NCBI GenBank assembly: GCA_024138015.1
Contig: JAMXBB010000008.1
Location: 43,532,298-43,596,297 of the forward strand
Origin: Lumnitzera littorea
Taxonomy: Eukaryota > Streptophyta > Magnoliopsida > Myrtales > Combretaceae
DNA: 64,000 bases
Reading direction: 5' to 3'
Shown here: one piece after another, positions 11,001 to 22,540 of the stretch
Layout: every line of letters begins with the position of its first letter
Position numbering within the stretch: position 1 is the first letter of the stretch
The notes under the pieces: model-generated
Database searches by the model: none
The model's input: the letters and a program-made list of their open reading frames with translations, nothing else
What the model was told of the DNA's origin: nothing
Position numbers and translations under genes: made by a program

Positions 11001-14000
11001 ATGAGCAGTTACTAGGTGCAAGTGGGATCAAGAGATTAGAGGCATTGGTGTTATGGATTGGACATAGAGGTAGAGAAAAACTTCTCTTTCCCCTATTTCT
11101 TCCCTAATTTCTTGTTTGTTTGGTGTGAGAGAAATAGATAAGCTTTTGATGGTATAGGGCAATCCTTTTTACAGAAGATAAGTCCTTAGCTATAGGGTAA
11201 ACTTTTGTGAGTTTGGGCTGCCCTTGATCTTTCTTGTAAGTTTGGTTGTGATTAATTATGTTTCCAATTTCGGTACCCTTGATACCTTTTGCAAATGAAA
11301 TTCCCTGTTTCTATTAAGGAGAACAAAACATATTGTGAAGAGCAAGCCTTCATCTCTGGATAATCCCATGGGTATTGAGGTTCCTTTTGCCAGTGAAATT
11401 CCATGTTTTTGTTAATGAGAAGAAAACATATTCTGAAAAGCAAGCCTTTGTCTCTAGATAATTCCATGGGTGTCTGAGGTGCAAAATTTCTGTTGGTAAT
11501 TAGTATGAATGCAAGTTTATGTTGCAGTACTCTTTAGTTGAAGGGGCTATTTACTTGTGTGGAGTTACATTTGTTTCTGAGAATAAAATATTTCCATGGT
11601 ATTTGAGGTGTTTGCTGTGAGAACTCATGATAAGAGCCCTTTGAATCATTAAGTTATGTGAGGTTTACAAACATTACAAAAGAAAAAAGCCAACTGAGGT
11701 TTGCTGGAACTTCTCGACTAACCAACATATTACTTGAAGAGCAAGCCTTCACCTCTACATTTGTGGTTTTCGGATGTGATCTGCTCAACTCCAGATGCAA
11801 ACAGCAGAATGGGATTATATAGTTTGAGTGAGATGTACTGAAGAAAGACTTTACGCTTCTAATTGCTGCAAGGTCTTATCTGCTAAAATATAGATTGAGG
11901 GCAAGAGAACTTTAGTTACAGTTATTATAGACAAGAATGAGTATGAAATTTGGAGGACTGAAGGCGACAAGGTGTTAGAAGTCTAGTAGTGGTATAATCT
12001 TCTCTTGCATCTAGTGTTTGATGTTGATAATCAAGCAAATTATTTGCCAAGAGCTATGTTCTTTTGAGTTGATATTATGAGTGGGATTGTGCAAAGTTGT
12101 GATTGAGTCTATGCTGTATTTTCTCCTCCATTGAGAAAGTCATCATGTTGGTAATTCCTTGTTTGTTTATTTTATTTTATTTTTTTATTTTTCTTTTTGG
12201 TAACGGAGGGGGCATAGTTGTATTATGATTTGTTAACTTAGGGTACATGAACCACTACAAAACCTATGCATCAGTTCTGTTTAACTTGCATTATATAGGC
12301 AGTCTCTAAAAGTGTCTGTAGTTGGACTTGAACTCATCAGACAAGTTGTCATGTGAGTGTCTTGAGCCTTAACCACTAGGCCAACCCTTTAATAATTTAT
12401 CCTTTTCTTTTCTCGCTGAAGAGGTAACAATTGCCCTTTATAAGAGGATTCTCAGTTCCTTGTATGATCAAACCTTCATTTAAATTAGTCTTGTTTGGTG
12501 GTTTATTGAAAATTAAGCTTGCCAACCAACATTCATACTTGGGAGCTTTCCATTGCTTAATTGTATGTTTAATATGACTTGTATGATGAATCATTAGAAC
12601 AATTAGTAGTTCTACAATGTCATCATTACATTTACCAAAAAAATGTCGTCATTAAAACTTTTACTGTTTGTGTGCGATAAGATAAATATACATTTTCTTG
12701 GGGCATATGTTCTACTGATTTTGAAATTGATTTTTCTTTGGGTAATTGTCTTGAAATGAAACCATTGTCTACTAAATGCAGATTCCAGCAGACGTTCTGC
12801 CTACCAACCTCGGCGTGGTTGGCATCCTCCTGAGCATGATGGCCTTCTTGGGAGTGGTTCTTTTCCAAGACCATCAGGATATGGACCTGGGGCATCAAGT
12901 GCAAAGTTCCGGACAAATGATCATTACCAACTCAATAGGAGTTCTGAGCCATATCATCCTCCCCGCACCTATAAGGTGGGATGATAAACTTTTCATTTCT
13001 TGTAGTTACGTAGAGGTCAAATGATTTATATATATATATATATCTGAGTAACAATTTTGAAATTGGGCATCTTTGATCAGGATGCCATAGCATTTAGAAA
13101 TTCCATCAAATTTGCTTGCTTTATTGTATTCATATTATTTCTGGTGCCACAATCAGGCTGTTCCACATGCACGGAGGGAAACTAATGACTCATATAATGA
13201 TGAAACCTTTGGTTCATCTGAATGCACAAGTGAGGACAAGGCTGAGGAAGAACGAAAGAGAAGAGGTAATAAACCTACCCTTCTGCTTCTTCATAATGTT
13301 TGATTCAGTGGACGGTGATAGTTCATTGGATACATCAGAAAAGTTGCTTAGAGTGTAGCCCTGCACCCCCAAACACCACAACCTCCTCCCCGCAACTCCC
13401 CTCCATGCAACCCCACCCCCTTCTCAACCCCAAAAGAGGGAATAACCAAAGAAAAAAGAGAAAGAGAAAGAAGCTGCTTAGGATTTGATCATGGCTTTTG
13501 TTATGATACTGAAATTTGCTGAATTTCTATCAGCATCATTCGAGTTGATGAGGAAAGAGCAGCAGAAAGTATTCCAAGAAAGGCAAAAAATGAACGTTGA
13601 CAAGCGAAAAGATGAATTTGATATCACAATGCTGCTGGATGATCCTGGTGATGAGAAAAGACTTGTCATGGAAGGCAAAGAATCAAATGAGGGTGCGTTA
13701 CCACAACCAACAATTGGTGACTCATCAAAACCTTCTCTCACACATCAAATGATGGGGCCTAGACCTCTTGTGCCCCCTGGATTTGCAGGCGCTATTCAAG
13801 ATAGAAAGTCCCAGTCAGCAGAGGTGCCTTTCTTCTTGAGTACATATATCAGTAGTTCTGCCATAACTAAGTGACTGCTCACCTATATTCAGGGATTTAT
13901 TCATTTACTTTGTTGCACTTTTTTAAGGTTTCAATTGACATGCATGGAATCTGAATGAGGTCGAGGTTATAGGCACTTATATGCTACATCTCACTTGATT

Positions 14001-17000
14001 GTTCTCATTGGGTATGATGGTAATCTTGCAGGATGTTGAAAGATATCCATAGCAAGAACTGTTTGTTTTAATGAAAATATCCATAGCTAGGGATAATAAT
14101 GTAATATGGAAAATCTTAACTAGTGCTGTTACTTGTTATGATGCCAAACAAAGAAGCATTTTATCTTTGTAAGTACTTGCATATCACAAAGTGTGCAATC
14201 AATTTGGAAGGCTTTTTCATCTCACTTTCACTGTCATGTAATTGGTATATTCTCTGATTGGATTTGCTTGCTTTTTGCTATTATCAATAAGCTGTCCCTA
14301 TATTTCATGCATTTGTTGCCTTTAAGCTTGCTGCAATTGATTTGATCCACGGTGCAAAGCTTGTAGAGGAAACATGTTTTTGTTTTTCCTGGTTCCTTCA
14401 TCTAATGGTTTTGTTTCATCATATTCTTTTTTCACCACAACAAGGGCTTAGGTTATACATCTATGACTAAACAACCAAGTAATCACTCCATGATTGTTCA
14501 ATACTGATAGCAGTTACAAGAAGAGAAGTGACATTTGGAGACATTATCGAATGGTTACAGGTCTCCTATTCTTGAAGTTAATAATACACACATTTGTTTG
14601 TGCAGTATAAGTACTTGGATGGCTCTAAAATAACTCGATGTTGTAACTTTCTAGGTTGATGTTTGCATTGTCATAGAATTCATTTATGTTGATTGGTTAC
14701 CGAAAGGGGGGAAGCGGGGGAACTTATGGTGATTGCATCAGGATCATAATGTGTTTGCAATTATTCAATCAGTGAAAAGATTTTTGGCGATAATTAATGG
14801 AACAATTATTCACAATTTTATTCAATTTAGATTGTGGAACTGTTAGTCAATCTTTCCTCAATTTTTATGAATTCATCGACACTCCTACATTAATGCCTCT
14901 CCAAGTTAGGTATGTTTTTACTGTAAGTCCTGATAGTGAATTTAGTCACTTAGTATTTCGTTATTCATTTCTACTTGCAACTGTTATGGGTTTGTCACTG
15001 CAGGTCAAGGCTTCAGCTCCAGAGGTTAGCAAATCCCATGTCAGAGATAGTAGTGCCTTGAATAACTCTTCCAACACTCACGTGGAGAAACATAGCGCTG
15101 ACCAAGCATGTTCAACTGTAGAGCAGAAACAAAGCACAACTATCGAGAATTTGGCAACTCATGACAGTGAAATGAATAAAGCATCAACATTAGATATATC
15201 TTGTAAAAGCATTGGTAAAAAGAATATATTAGAAGCTTTTGATCTTCCTGAGTCGTTGGAATCTTCAGATATTAGCGAAATTGTGAAGCTTGACTTTGAG
15301 AAGGCAACAGGAGATAAAACTGTGGGTCCTGGTGGTCAGTCTGCAACAATCTTGGAAAAACTATTTGGTGGTGCTTTGACATTAGAGGCAGCTGATTCTT
15401 CTACTAGTATTGAGGTCATTTTTATGTTCTTTTTTGTTTGCTCCAAAAAGATTATTCTGTTTCTTGGATTCTCTCATAAAGATTCCTTCAATTGGTCTTG
15501 GCTTCTATTGAAAATATCATATGAATCTTAATAAACTCTTTCTCTTACATATTGAAGCATTGTCATTTTGTTTCACTAAACAAAGGATGTGATGCCTTTG
15601 TTACATTACTTCTCCTGGATATACAAATTTTAATTCAATTTTTTCTCTTGCTACCTAGAGAACCATTCAACTTAAATTATATCGTGTTTCAACCTAATGG
15701 GATCTTGACCATATTATTGTTGAAAGTGAATCTTATTCATGTTTATCAACTAAAGAAACCATAGTTCTTAAATGAAAACTTAGCAAGGAACAATTTTATT
15801 GGAGTGTCTCTTATTTGTCCTGCTCCCCTCTGTTGATTATTTTCTTTTTGTTCGTGGTTTGGCTCCTGAATCTTTTTCTTTTTCTTTTTTTTTTTTTTGT
15901 GGTTTAAATTCTGAATCATTTGAGACATTCGACTTCTCCTTCAGCTAAAAGATGGAAAAGGGGTGGATGCCTGGAGTCCTCATGCTCGTACTCAGTCTTC
16001 CAAGTTTGCTCAGTGGTTTGTTGAAGGTGTGTCTTTATTGGTTTTTTGGTTTCTCCATTGTGATGGACTTCTCCTTTTGTGCTTGGTAGCTAGAAATTGA
16101 TAACAAGCTGAAAAATTTCTCCCATTTTTGGTGCAGACAATAAACATTCTGATGATGTAGCAGTGGGCTCTAAAGACTTACTCTCGCTTATTGTTGTGGG
16201 TGAAAAAAATGAATCCTCAAGTGTTGATGTGCAACCTGTAGAGCAGCCATGGCCGAGCAGTCTCTTTAGTGTCACTAGATCAGCAGATGGCCAGATGACA
16301 TCAAATGTTACTTCTATGATGGATAAAAAATCTGAGCAACTACTTTCTAATATCAAATTGGAGGCAGTTCCAACTGTCCTTACATGTGAAGACCTTGAAA
16401 ACTCAATTTTGTCTGAAATTAGTGAAAGTGGTTCAAACATGCAGCCATCTCCACTGGACTGTGATGTTGACGGCAGTGTGCCGGAGCAGCCAAGAGCTGA
16501 TATTGATGATCGGGCATCTCAGCAACTCCTTTCCTTGTTACAGAAGGGACCTGGCCAGAAAGATGGAGGGCTATTTGCCAACTTGGATGTGAGCATTTCA
16601 GAGAAAGCGTACAACACTGACTTTGCTGAAACTGGTGTAAAATTGAATAAATCTGAGGAGGTTGATAAAGAAACTGCAGCCCATACAGGGAGGAGTTTGA
16701 CTCTCGAAACACTTTTTGGAACTGCTTTTATGCAAGAACTTCAATCAGTTGGAGCTCCAGTTTCAGCCCAAAGGAGTTTGGGTGGGTCTGCAAGAATTGA
16801 AACAATTGAACCTCACAGATCTTCGCTTCCTTTTCTAGATGAAACTGTGCTATCTTCCAGAGACAGTGAAATATCTGGCAGAACAAGCCGTGAAGGTGTT
16901 GCCTTTCCGTCAAACCATAAACAACACTCAAGCCTGGATAAGATTGATGGCCATTTCTTAGGCATTGATGTGACCCAAAATCAAGCAGATACAGCACAGC

Positions 17001-19225
17001 TAAAACCTGAGGCGGGACCTAAGCTTGTTAACTTTAATCGGCCTGCTGATATCTGGCTTCCAGAAGAGGATAGCTTAATTGCTGCTGGTGATCCTTTAAA
17101 TTCCCAGGGCTACTTGCCTGGTCGAGGTCCAGCTAAAGAACTGTTCACCTCTCAAAGCAACCCAACTGCACCTGTTAATATTGTTGATAAACTGACAGTT
17201 TTGAATGGCCTCTTCAAGGAAGAAAACTTTTCCAGAGGTGGACGTCCACCTTTTCATCAAGTTCCTTATGATAAGAGGGATTCAGATATTCCATTGCAAA
17301 ACCTTCACATCCAATCTACTTCTCCACAGCTTCATCCTCATCAGTTAAATCACATGGGCCCACTTTTCCATCCATTAGACTCTTATTCAGGTCAAAATAA
17401 CACTCAGATGAAATTGATGGCACCAGAGGGAATTCTCCATCACGATCGCCCACCAAATCATCAATTTCCTTTGGATATGATTCATCCTCCAGTCCGTCAT
17501 CCTAATACTGGATTTACTGGGTTTGATCCTCCAAATCAACAGCTATATCAGCAGCTACACATGTCCGGTAGTCTTACTTCCCCTCAACAATTTCAGGGAT
17601 TTCCAAGGGGGTCGCAATTGCCCCATCCAAACAACCAGATGCCTGGATTTGTTCAAGATCCAAATGCAATGCAAGGTTTCCCCTTTGGTCTGCAGCAGCC
17701 TAACTTTGGTGGACTTGCGATGCCACCACCACCAGGTAAGGAGTTTCCTTGTTCTTCTGTATGAAAATTTCTGGAAATTTGGTTATTTTTGAAGGTATTA
17801 GTCTTTTAATTTTATCCTCTGTTTCCTTGCTGAGGTTAATGTTGGTTGTCTGGTACTTTTCTTCACCTATATCATAGACTCTATGTTTGTAGAATTTTAT
17901 TTTCTGTAAGAGCTGCTAAGGTATAAACTTTCTGTCTTAATGAAGCCCCGGAAGTGCATGATATGGAGATTAAGAACTTTATCCTTGTGAGATTTGATGA
18001 TGAGGTTCACTTGAGTGGTTGTTGGAGCGCTTGTGTGGTTAATTCTTGAGTAGGATTTCGAAGAATCCATAATTCTATAATTTTTCACCAGAGCTTGATG
18101 AACATAGTATTGGATGTTAAAAAACTATTACTCTACATCTTCCAATTACTTGGAATCTTAATGAATGGTGGGAGAGAGGAATCCAATCCCAAGATGTTGG
18201 GAGCTACAAAGTAACATTTTTCTTGTTATCCTACCTAACATTCTCATAAAGCACTTCTCATAGTAGAGTTTTGGATTACTAGTGACTTCTAATCAATGGA
18301 TATAACCAAATGAGGCCTGGAGCTTCAACTCATAAGAAAGTCTATTTGTTTGTGAGTTCTGTAAGGTTCTGCATATTCTGTCTTTGGTTATGTCTGGTAA
18401 TGCATTAGAGGGGGTGTGCATGAGTAATGGCAGGTCCCTTTTCATTGAGAACATTGCATATATAATCTCTGTAATGATTATAGAAGTGTCTGCTTTTTCA
18501 TGTTTTTGCAATTCATGTGTCTGTCCTTTTAATTTTGTGATTTTAGTGTTTAGCCATTCAAATTCATAAATATGTTGAATTGCGACAACATTAATAGGTT
18601 AGGCCCCTATGATGTCTCTGTCATCTCCGTGTTGCTTTTGATGTATATAATAATCTGTATGTAGATTCGATAATATTTCTTACTTGATTGTATATATTAT
18701 AGACAATTGTAACATAATTGTATATAATATATAACAAATTATATAAATATTTAAAATTAATTGATGTGTTAGTGTGAGCTTATCCATGTGGTTATGCTCT
18801 CTTCGACTATGAATCCATCTTCTAAAAGATCATGGCTTTCATGCATTTGTGGGTCTTCTAGGTTGGGAATTTGCATCATTCCATATCCACAATATTGCTA
18901 TTTACTAAATAATGTTAACTGAAAAGCAATTTGTACTAGTACTGTTCTCATTACTAGATCTTTGACTATATATATATATATATAAGTTCTGGGATTAGGA
19001 ACATCTGCATAGAGCTTATTTTTCCAAAGTTGTAAGTCCTATTTGTTTGTAAAATAAAATCCAGCTTCAGAGATGGGTGGTGGGAATAGCGGACCAGAAG
19101 CATTACAAAGGCTTATAGAGATGGAACTTCGCCCAAATGCAAAGCAGATGCACCCCTTGCCCCCTGTTGGCCATAGCCAAGGAGTCTTTGGGCACGAGCT
19201 GGATATGGGTTTTCGTTACAGATAA
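5040..19225 (+). CDS. CBE1: CBE1-like eIF4E-binding protein (10 exons, 1068 aa)
   Basis: Exon model: 5040-5107, 5229-5327, 5408-5601, 12782-12975, 13157-13265, 13534-13823, 15004-15414, 15945-16026, 16137-17735, 19065-19225. Every intron is GT-AG and phases agree; the sum is 3207 nt, or 1068 residues plus TAA. The ATG at 5040 is the first in frame after upstream stops. Residues 29-35 (YSREFLL) match the eIF4E-binding pattern Y-x4-L-hydrophobic. KFAQWF (475-480) resembles a short motif I recall from animal 4E-T. LEKLFG (435-440) and LETLFG (672-677) are an internal repeat, and QQLLSLLQKG sits near 611-620. The last third is rich in Pro, Gln and His, and the protein ends GHELDMGFRYR. No membrane segment or enzyme domain is seen. 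From family knowledge, Arabidopsis CBE1 (At4g01290) binds cap-complex eIF4E, so a cytoplasmic role in translation or mRNA metabolism is inferred. The exon chain is well supported. The name rests on recalled similarity, not a search. Confidence 0.85.
5245..5265 (+). other. Canonical eIF4E-binding motif codons (Y-x4-L-L)
   Basis: Exon 2 encodes YSREFLL followed by SLGGLDVCKKLP. Tyr29, Leu34 and Leu35 occupy the three fixed positions of the motif shared by eIF4G, 4E-BPs and 4E-T. Its place within the first 40 residues fits the N-terminal motif of CBE1/4E-T-type proteins. Binding to eIF4E is inferred from the motif. Confidence 0.75.
5820..6276 (-). repeat. E1 3' LTR (457 bp)
   Basis: This is the left-hand copy, downstream relative to the element. 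It lacks about 41 bp present in the other LTR, just before the atactcctg word near 5950, and differs at scattered bases. The terminal TG...CA dinucleotides are intact. Confidence 0.9.
6277..6292 (-). other. E1 polypurine tract
   Basis: On the minus strand the bases abutting the 3' LTR read TTGAGGGGGAGGAAT. This is the purine run expected as primer for plus-strand DNA synthesis. Position and composition both fit, which supports the LTR boundary and the element's orientation. Confidence 0.7.
6327..7190 (-). pseudogene. E1 integrase core/C-terminal remnant and chromodomain-like end
   Basis: The minus strand near 7080-7190 reads an integrase core fragment containing HRMPKTIVSDRDP, the segment around the second catalytic Asp of the DDE triad. 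Further downstream are a GPY-like module (near 6600-6720) and an YPVFHVSLLKKA stretch. The end (near 6340-6470) contains an LSVHWQGKSP...STWVD segment typical of a chromodomain fused to chromovirus integrase. Chromodomains target integration to marked heterochromatin in this clade. Stops and shifts occur between the blocks, so it cannot give a full-length product. Confidence 0.75.
7190..7337 (+). pseudogene. E1 integrase segment in inverted orientation
   Basis: Inside the minus-strand element, the plus strand encodes LLSPLPIPSALWEDISMDFV and then DVILVVMD in an adjacent frame. This is the region before and around the first catalytic Asp of a Gypsy integrase. It should precede the HRMPKTIVSDRDP block on the minus strand, so it has been flipped. 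Near-identical inverted words (aacagtgccacaatgctt near 7171 and its complement near 7337) flank the block. Confidence 0.75.
7357..7900 (-). pseudogene. E1 reverse transcriptase remnant
   Basis: The minus strand contains, in order, an LVKKKDGS-like block, a KINLKARYHQIR block, MPFGLTNAP, and the catalytic loop read as FFNDILIYS. In active Gypsy enzymes the loop is F/Y-x-D-D, so the first Asp is Asn here. A stop and a frameshift lie between the fingers and palm blocks. The thumb ends at KKCIF, after which the sequence runs into the rearranged integrase; no RNase H is present. Confidence 0.85.
8267..8521 (-). pseudogene. E1 aspartic protease (retropepsin) remnant
   Basis: An 84-codon open stretch contains IDSGANHKFIS, the signature of the plant Gypsy protease active site (D-S-G), followed by a LGDGQ flap-like block. 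In the family this enzyme cleaves the Gag-Pol polyprotein. The frame is separated from the upstream gag and the downstream reverse transcriptase by stops. Confidence 0.75.
8528..10005 (-). pseudogene. E1 gag remnant with coiled-coil start and CCHC finger
   Basis: The minus strand opens with an N-terminal heptad-like region (MQQRLTEMDKNQKDISGNV). Next comes a capsid block with NWTLTAEQYFEV and CWLQVLRR. A frame change (9241-9472) leads into LRQTTSVCQYIEEFE. The final part has CFQCDQPFSPLHKC, the Cys-Cys-His-Cys nucleocapsid finger in the spacing typical of this clade. Gag would form the particle that packages element RNA. Several stops and shifts interrupt it. Confidence 0.8.
10059..10554 (-). 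repeat. E1 5' LTR (496 bp)
   Basis: This right-hand copy is upstream relative to the element and keeps the 41-bp segment lost in the other LTR. The minus strand next to it continues attagtgctgtctacgggaa, which does not match the usual initiator-Met tRNA primer site; it may use another tRNA. The LTR ends at 10554 beside the ggctg duplication. Confidence 0.9.
11285..11480. repeat. 98-bp tandem duplication in intron 3, plus a partial third copy
   Basis: Two adjacent units begin ccttttgc at 11285 and 11383 and both contain acatatt, gcaagcctt and ccatgggt words in the same order. A third partial match (acatattacttgaagagcaagcctt) sits near 11727-11755. The copies have diverged, so the duplication is not very recent. 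Confidence 0.75.
12172..12387 (-). mobile_element. Probable tRNA-derived SINE in intron 3
   Basis: On the minus strand the segment starts GGGTTGGCCTAGTGG, with a Pol III A-box-like TGGCCTAGTGG. About 40 bp later it has GTTCAAGTCCAAC, a B box. It ends in an A-rich tail (seen as T-rich on +, 12172-12198). This is the layout of plant tRNA-related SINEs. A target duplication is not clear, and the 3' half could not be compared with a family. Confidence 0.6.
13026..13043. repeat. (TA)n microsatellite in intron 4
   Basis: About nine TA units lie just after exon 4. Confidence 0.8.
13824..15003 (+). other. Intron 6 of the CBE1-like gene
   Basis: The donor follows a GAG codon and the acceptor is ctgcag/GTCAAG, both in phase 0. 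The 207 bases before exon 7 are open in frame with it, which could mislead a gene finder into starting there. The acceptor and the exon 6 continuity argue for splicing at 15004. No other structure was seen. Confidence 0.7.
17736..19064 (+). other. Intron 9 of the CBE1-like gene
   Basis: The donor is CACCAG/gtaagg and the acceptor is aaatccag/CTTCAG. The intron is AT-rich and includes a (TA)n run at 18967-18984. No coding or repeat family was recognised in it. Confidence 0.7.
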
Positions 19226-20423
19226 TGCTAGTGTCAATCTGTGTTCACGGCACAATGTGGATCTTCTCTTGCCAAATCTCCTGCTCCTGGATCGGTTAAA
19301 GATGCCTATTCTTAAAGGGATTTAGCATGGTTGTGCCATTTGTGGATTTTACTTGCCTTACTTTCTGTAATCAATTGTGATCTATCCATCGGAAAAAAAA
19401 AAGCCGCCATCTCAATTTGCCTTTTCTTTTGTTGCATATTTGATTCAGCTGTATGATAGCATGTATTATCATGGCATTAAAATGTAGGAGCAGGAAGAAG
19501 TGTGAAAACGATGCAGCTAGAAAGCATCATTGGGGAAGGAACTGAAGTTTCGCACTTTAAAGACAGTGCAAAATGGGGGGTGTTATGAGTGTTGAGTAGA
19601 TGGCAGAGGGTACTTCACGGTAAAACGCTTGGAAGAGGATTGTCTGTAGTCTGGTTACAAACTTCATGGTACGTGATACACGAACAACATACATATCCGC
19701 AAGCCATATGTTCGGCAATTGGGCCATGCCTTTGTAGACAACATGAACGATCCACAATTCATGCATAAATGTTTGACTTATTGGCATGTTTGATTGTTCG
19801 GGGAGATTGCGCCAATGACAGGCTAAAAGGTTGCTAAAGCAAGTAAAACTGACGATGAAAATCCTTTAGATTCTCTACTGCATGTATGAAATCACCCCTT
19901 TCGAGCTTGAGCTTGAGTCAATAGTTTTGAACTCTGTTTCATTAAACTTGCATGGATTAGAATCGGTCAAGCGAAAAATTTAAGGGGGTTGGGCGTGGGC
20001 AGCGCAGGGTGTTCGGGGCTTGATAATATTGATCATTACATTCGTAAGTTAGATGAACTACCATGAAACTCTGATGAACTAAATACCGTGAAACTTGAAA
20101 CTTAGATGAGCTAAATACTATGAAACTTTAGTTTGAATTGATGAAGGTTTGTTGTTAAGTTTGCTATAGGCATTTAGCTTCACTCGAGTAACTTATGACT
20201 GGATTTAGTTTATTTATACTCTGATTTGTGTTTTTTATTTTTTATTTTTTGAGTTTTTGTTACCTGAAGAATTAATAAAAAGCTTTCTTTCTTTCAAAAT
20301 TGCAATAGCTTAAGCTATCAATACTCTTTTAACTTTTATACCGATCTATTTTTTGTTTTTGTTTTGAATTCTCATCATATTTTTCTTTTATCTTTCATTC
20401 ATATAAAAATTCCTTAGAGATTA
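19226..20423 (+). other. 3' flank and presumed 3' UTR of the CBE1-like gene
   Basis: After the TAA there is a GC-balanced stretch to about 19380 and another at 19485-19800. The latter is preceded by a possible acceptor (aatgtag), so a spliced 3' UTR is possible. An AATAAA word occurs near 20273. No further protein-coding gene is visible. Confidence 0.35.
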
Positions 20424-20453
20424 TGCTCTCTCTCTCTCTCTCTCTCTCTCTCT
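20424..20453. repeat. (CT)n microsatellite
   Basis: About 15 CT units lie downstream of the CBE1-like gene. Confidence 0.85.
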
Positions 20454-22540
20454 ATTAAATAACACCCAATAAATGCCTGCACAATGTTCAGAAGATGTTT
20501 AAGATTTGATTGATTCATAATGCTATTACATTTACTGGTATAAAATGCTTTTTCTTTTTTTTTTTTCTTCTCCTAAAAATTGTTAAACACAATGATGAGC
20601 TACTTTCTTCGGGTTGGAGATTTGGACTCATTCTACTAGTTTCCCTCAATTCTGCTGCCGAAATTACGTGCATTTGCGATGTTTAGGCTACCATGGCTAA
20701 AAGATATTAAAAAAAGAAAAATCACATAGGTCAGATCGAGCGTCTAAATGTCAAAGAAAAGGAAAACCATGATATAAGCTTTATACTTGGTTTGATAAAG
20801 TGGAAGTGGATGGAATGATGGATGTGGACGGAGGAAGTGGTAGAATTCGATGGGAAATTTTCTTCTTCATGTTTGGTTGGTACTTAAGAAGATTTTATGT
20901 ATCGATTTAGATAAAATTATTAGTATTACTACTCGTTGGACATTAATAAATCAAATTCATTTAGCCCATAAGTTAATATATCTCGGCATGTGGCTTGTGC
21001 TATTTTTTTTTAATCAGTTTTAGCATTAATTTTTTTTATTAAATCTAATTCCAATTGAAATAGAAAAGAAAGGAGAATTACTCGCATGACAAGGCTCCAA
21101 GGTACACTAATGGGACAATGATGGTAGTTGACTCTTGATCGAGGAGCTTTGTAGCGCAGTGGCGGTGATAAATTTTTCTATTGTGGGGTAGCAATAATTA
21201 TCGACGTTATTAGCCAAATCTGTCTATACCTTCCCTTAATCAAGAGGTTGATGGTATATATATATATATATATATTGATTATTACCTATATTTACTAAAA
21301 TTGTGCAATAAATCTTAGAAGAGTATGAGTTTATTTTTTCGTCTCTTAATAATTATTTTGGGTACACCCATCAATAGAGATGAACGAGTAATCCAGTTAA
21401 AACACAAAACTTGTTTTATTCTATATGGTTGGATATGTTCTAGATAAGTATTGAAGGTCAAGGTTTTGGTTTCAATTTTCTGTAATATATTCTTGCAGCA
21501 AGAATACAATATCTTCATATCTATATCTATCATTGAATCTATAATTCAATGTATTGTAGAAAAGAGATTTAAAGGTATCTTATACCAACTTATAAAATTT
21601 CTAACTAATAATATTGAACATAATAAAATATAAATATAATCTCAATGATCAAGTTTATTTTCCCATTGAAAATGAATTATTGTGTTTAAGTCAAAATTTT
21701 TTTTGAAACTTCGTCCATTTTGTTGTATTTTGATTTATTGGATGTTTTTATATTCATAATGGATTTGATATTTTTATTTATTTTAAACAAGTAAATATAA
21801 ACTTTATGATAAATTACAAATTTATGATAGCATTTTATGATAATCTGTTTGGAGTTACATTATTAAGTTTATGAATGCCTTCTTGAAAAATATGTGATTG
21901 AAAGCTATGTAATTAAATTATTAAAAATATGCAGATAAAAAGACTATATTAAATGAAAAATTTACAAGTTGTAAGGCAAATTACCTCAAAAATTTTAAAT
22001 TACGAAAATGTAATATAAAATTTTAAAGGTTCCATAGGTACAAGTGTATCTATATGATATAGGTTATATTTGAAAATCATATAGAATAGGTTATGAATGG
22101 AAACTCATGCTCTACCCGTTATTGTGATTCTAAAAGCAAAACTTAATTAGGAAATCACGGAAAATCTAACAAGAGTGCTTTCAATCAATTGTGTCAACGA
22201 CAAGACTTGAATGCAACATATGGTTTAAAATCAATAGTTTTAGAAAATAGAAGTCATTAAAAATCAAATTTATTTTCAAGAAAAAGTTCTATTTTGGATT
22301 TTGGAAAAACATTTAATTAAATGCATTACAAGAAGAAACTTCAAAGTAAAACTTTGATCTTATATATTCACATCCTTATGGAATTACCCTTATTTAAATG
22401 ACAATCAAAGCAAAAAAGGTAAACGAAAGATTTTTTTTTTTTTTAAAAAGATAATTTGGGTTATCCAGAATTGACATGGATTTGTCCAAATTTATGTGGA
22501 ATAATAATAATAATAATATATATATATATATATTATCTAA
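20454..22540. other. AT-rich intergenic DNA
   Basis: No gene was recognised. There is a (TA)n run at 21255-21276 and an (ATA)n/(TA)n run at about 22500-22534. Short ORFs here have no recognisable similarity. Confidence 0.5.

Larger units (their letters stand above)
5602..12781 (+). other. Intron 3 of the CBE1-like gene, 7.18 kb, expanded by repeats
   Basis: The donor (TCAG/gtatcag) and acceptor (aaatgcag/ATTCC) join in frame across a GAT codon. The intron is about five times longer than the next largest (intron 9, about 1.3 kb). Of its length, 4.7 kb is LTR element E1 in antisense orientation; a 98-bp tandem duplication and a probable SINE account for more. The exon 3/exon 4 reading frame is undamaged, so the gene can tolerate the insertion if the intron is removed. 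Confidence 0.8.

Noticed and set aside
14797..15531. 244-codon open frame
   Set aside because: Only 15004-15414 is exon 7. The first 69 codons are intron 6 that happens to be open, and the tail after 15414 is intron 7.
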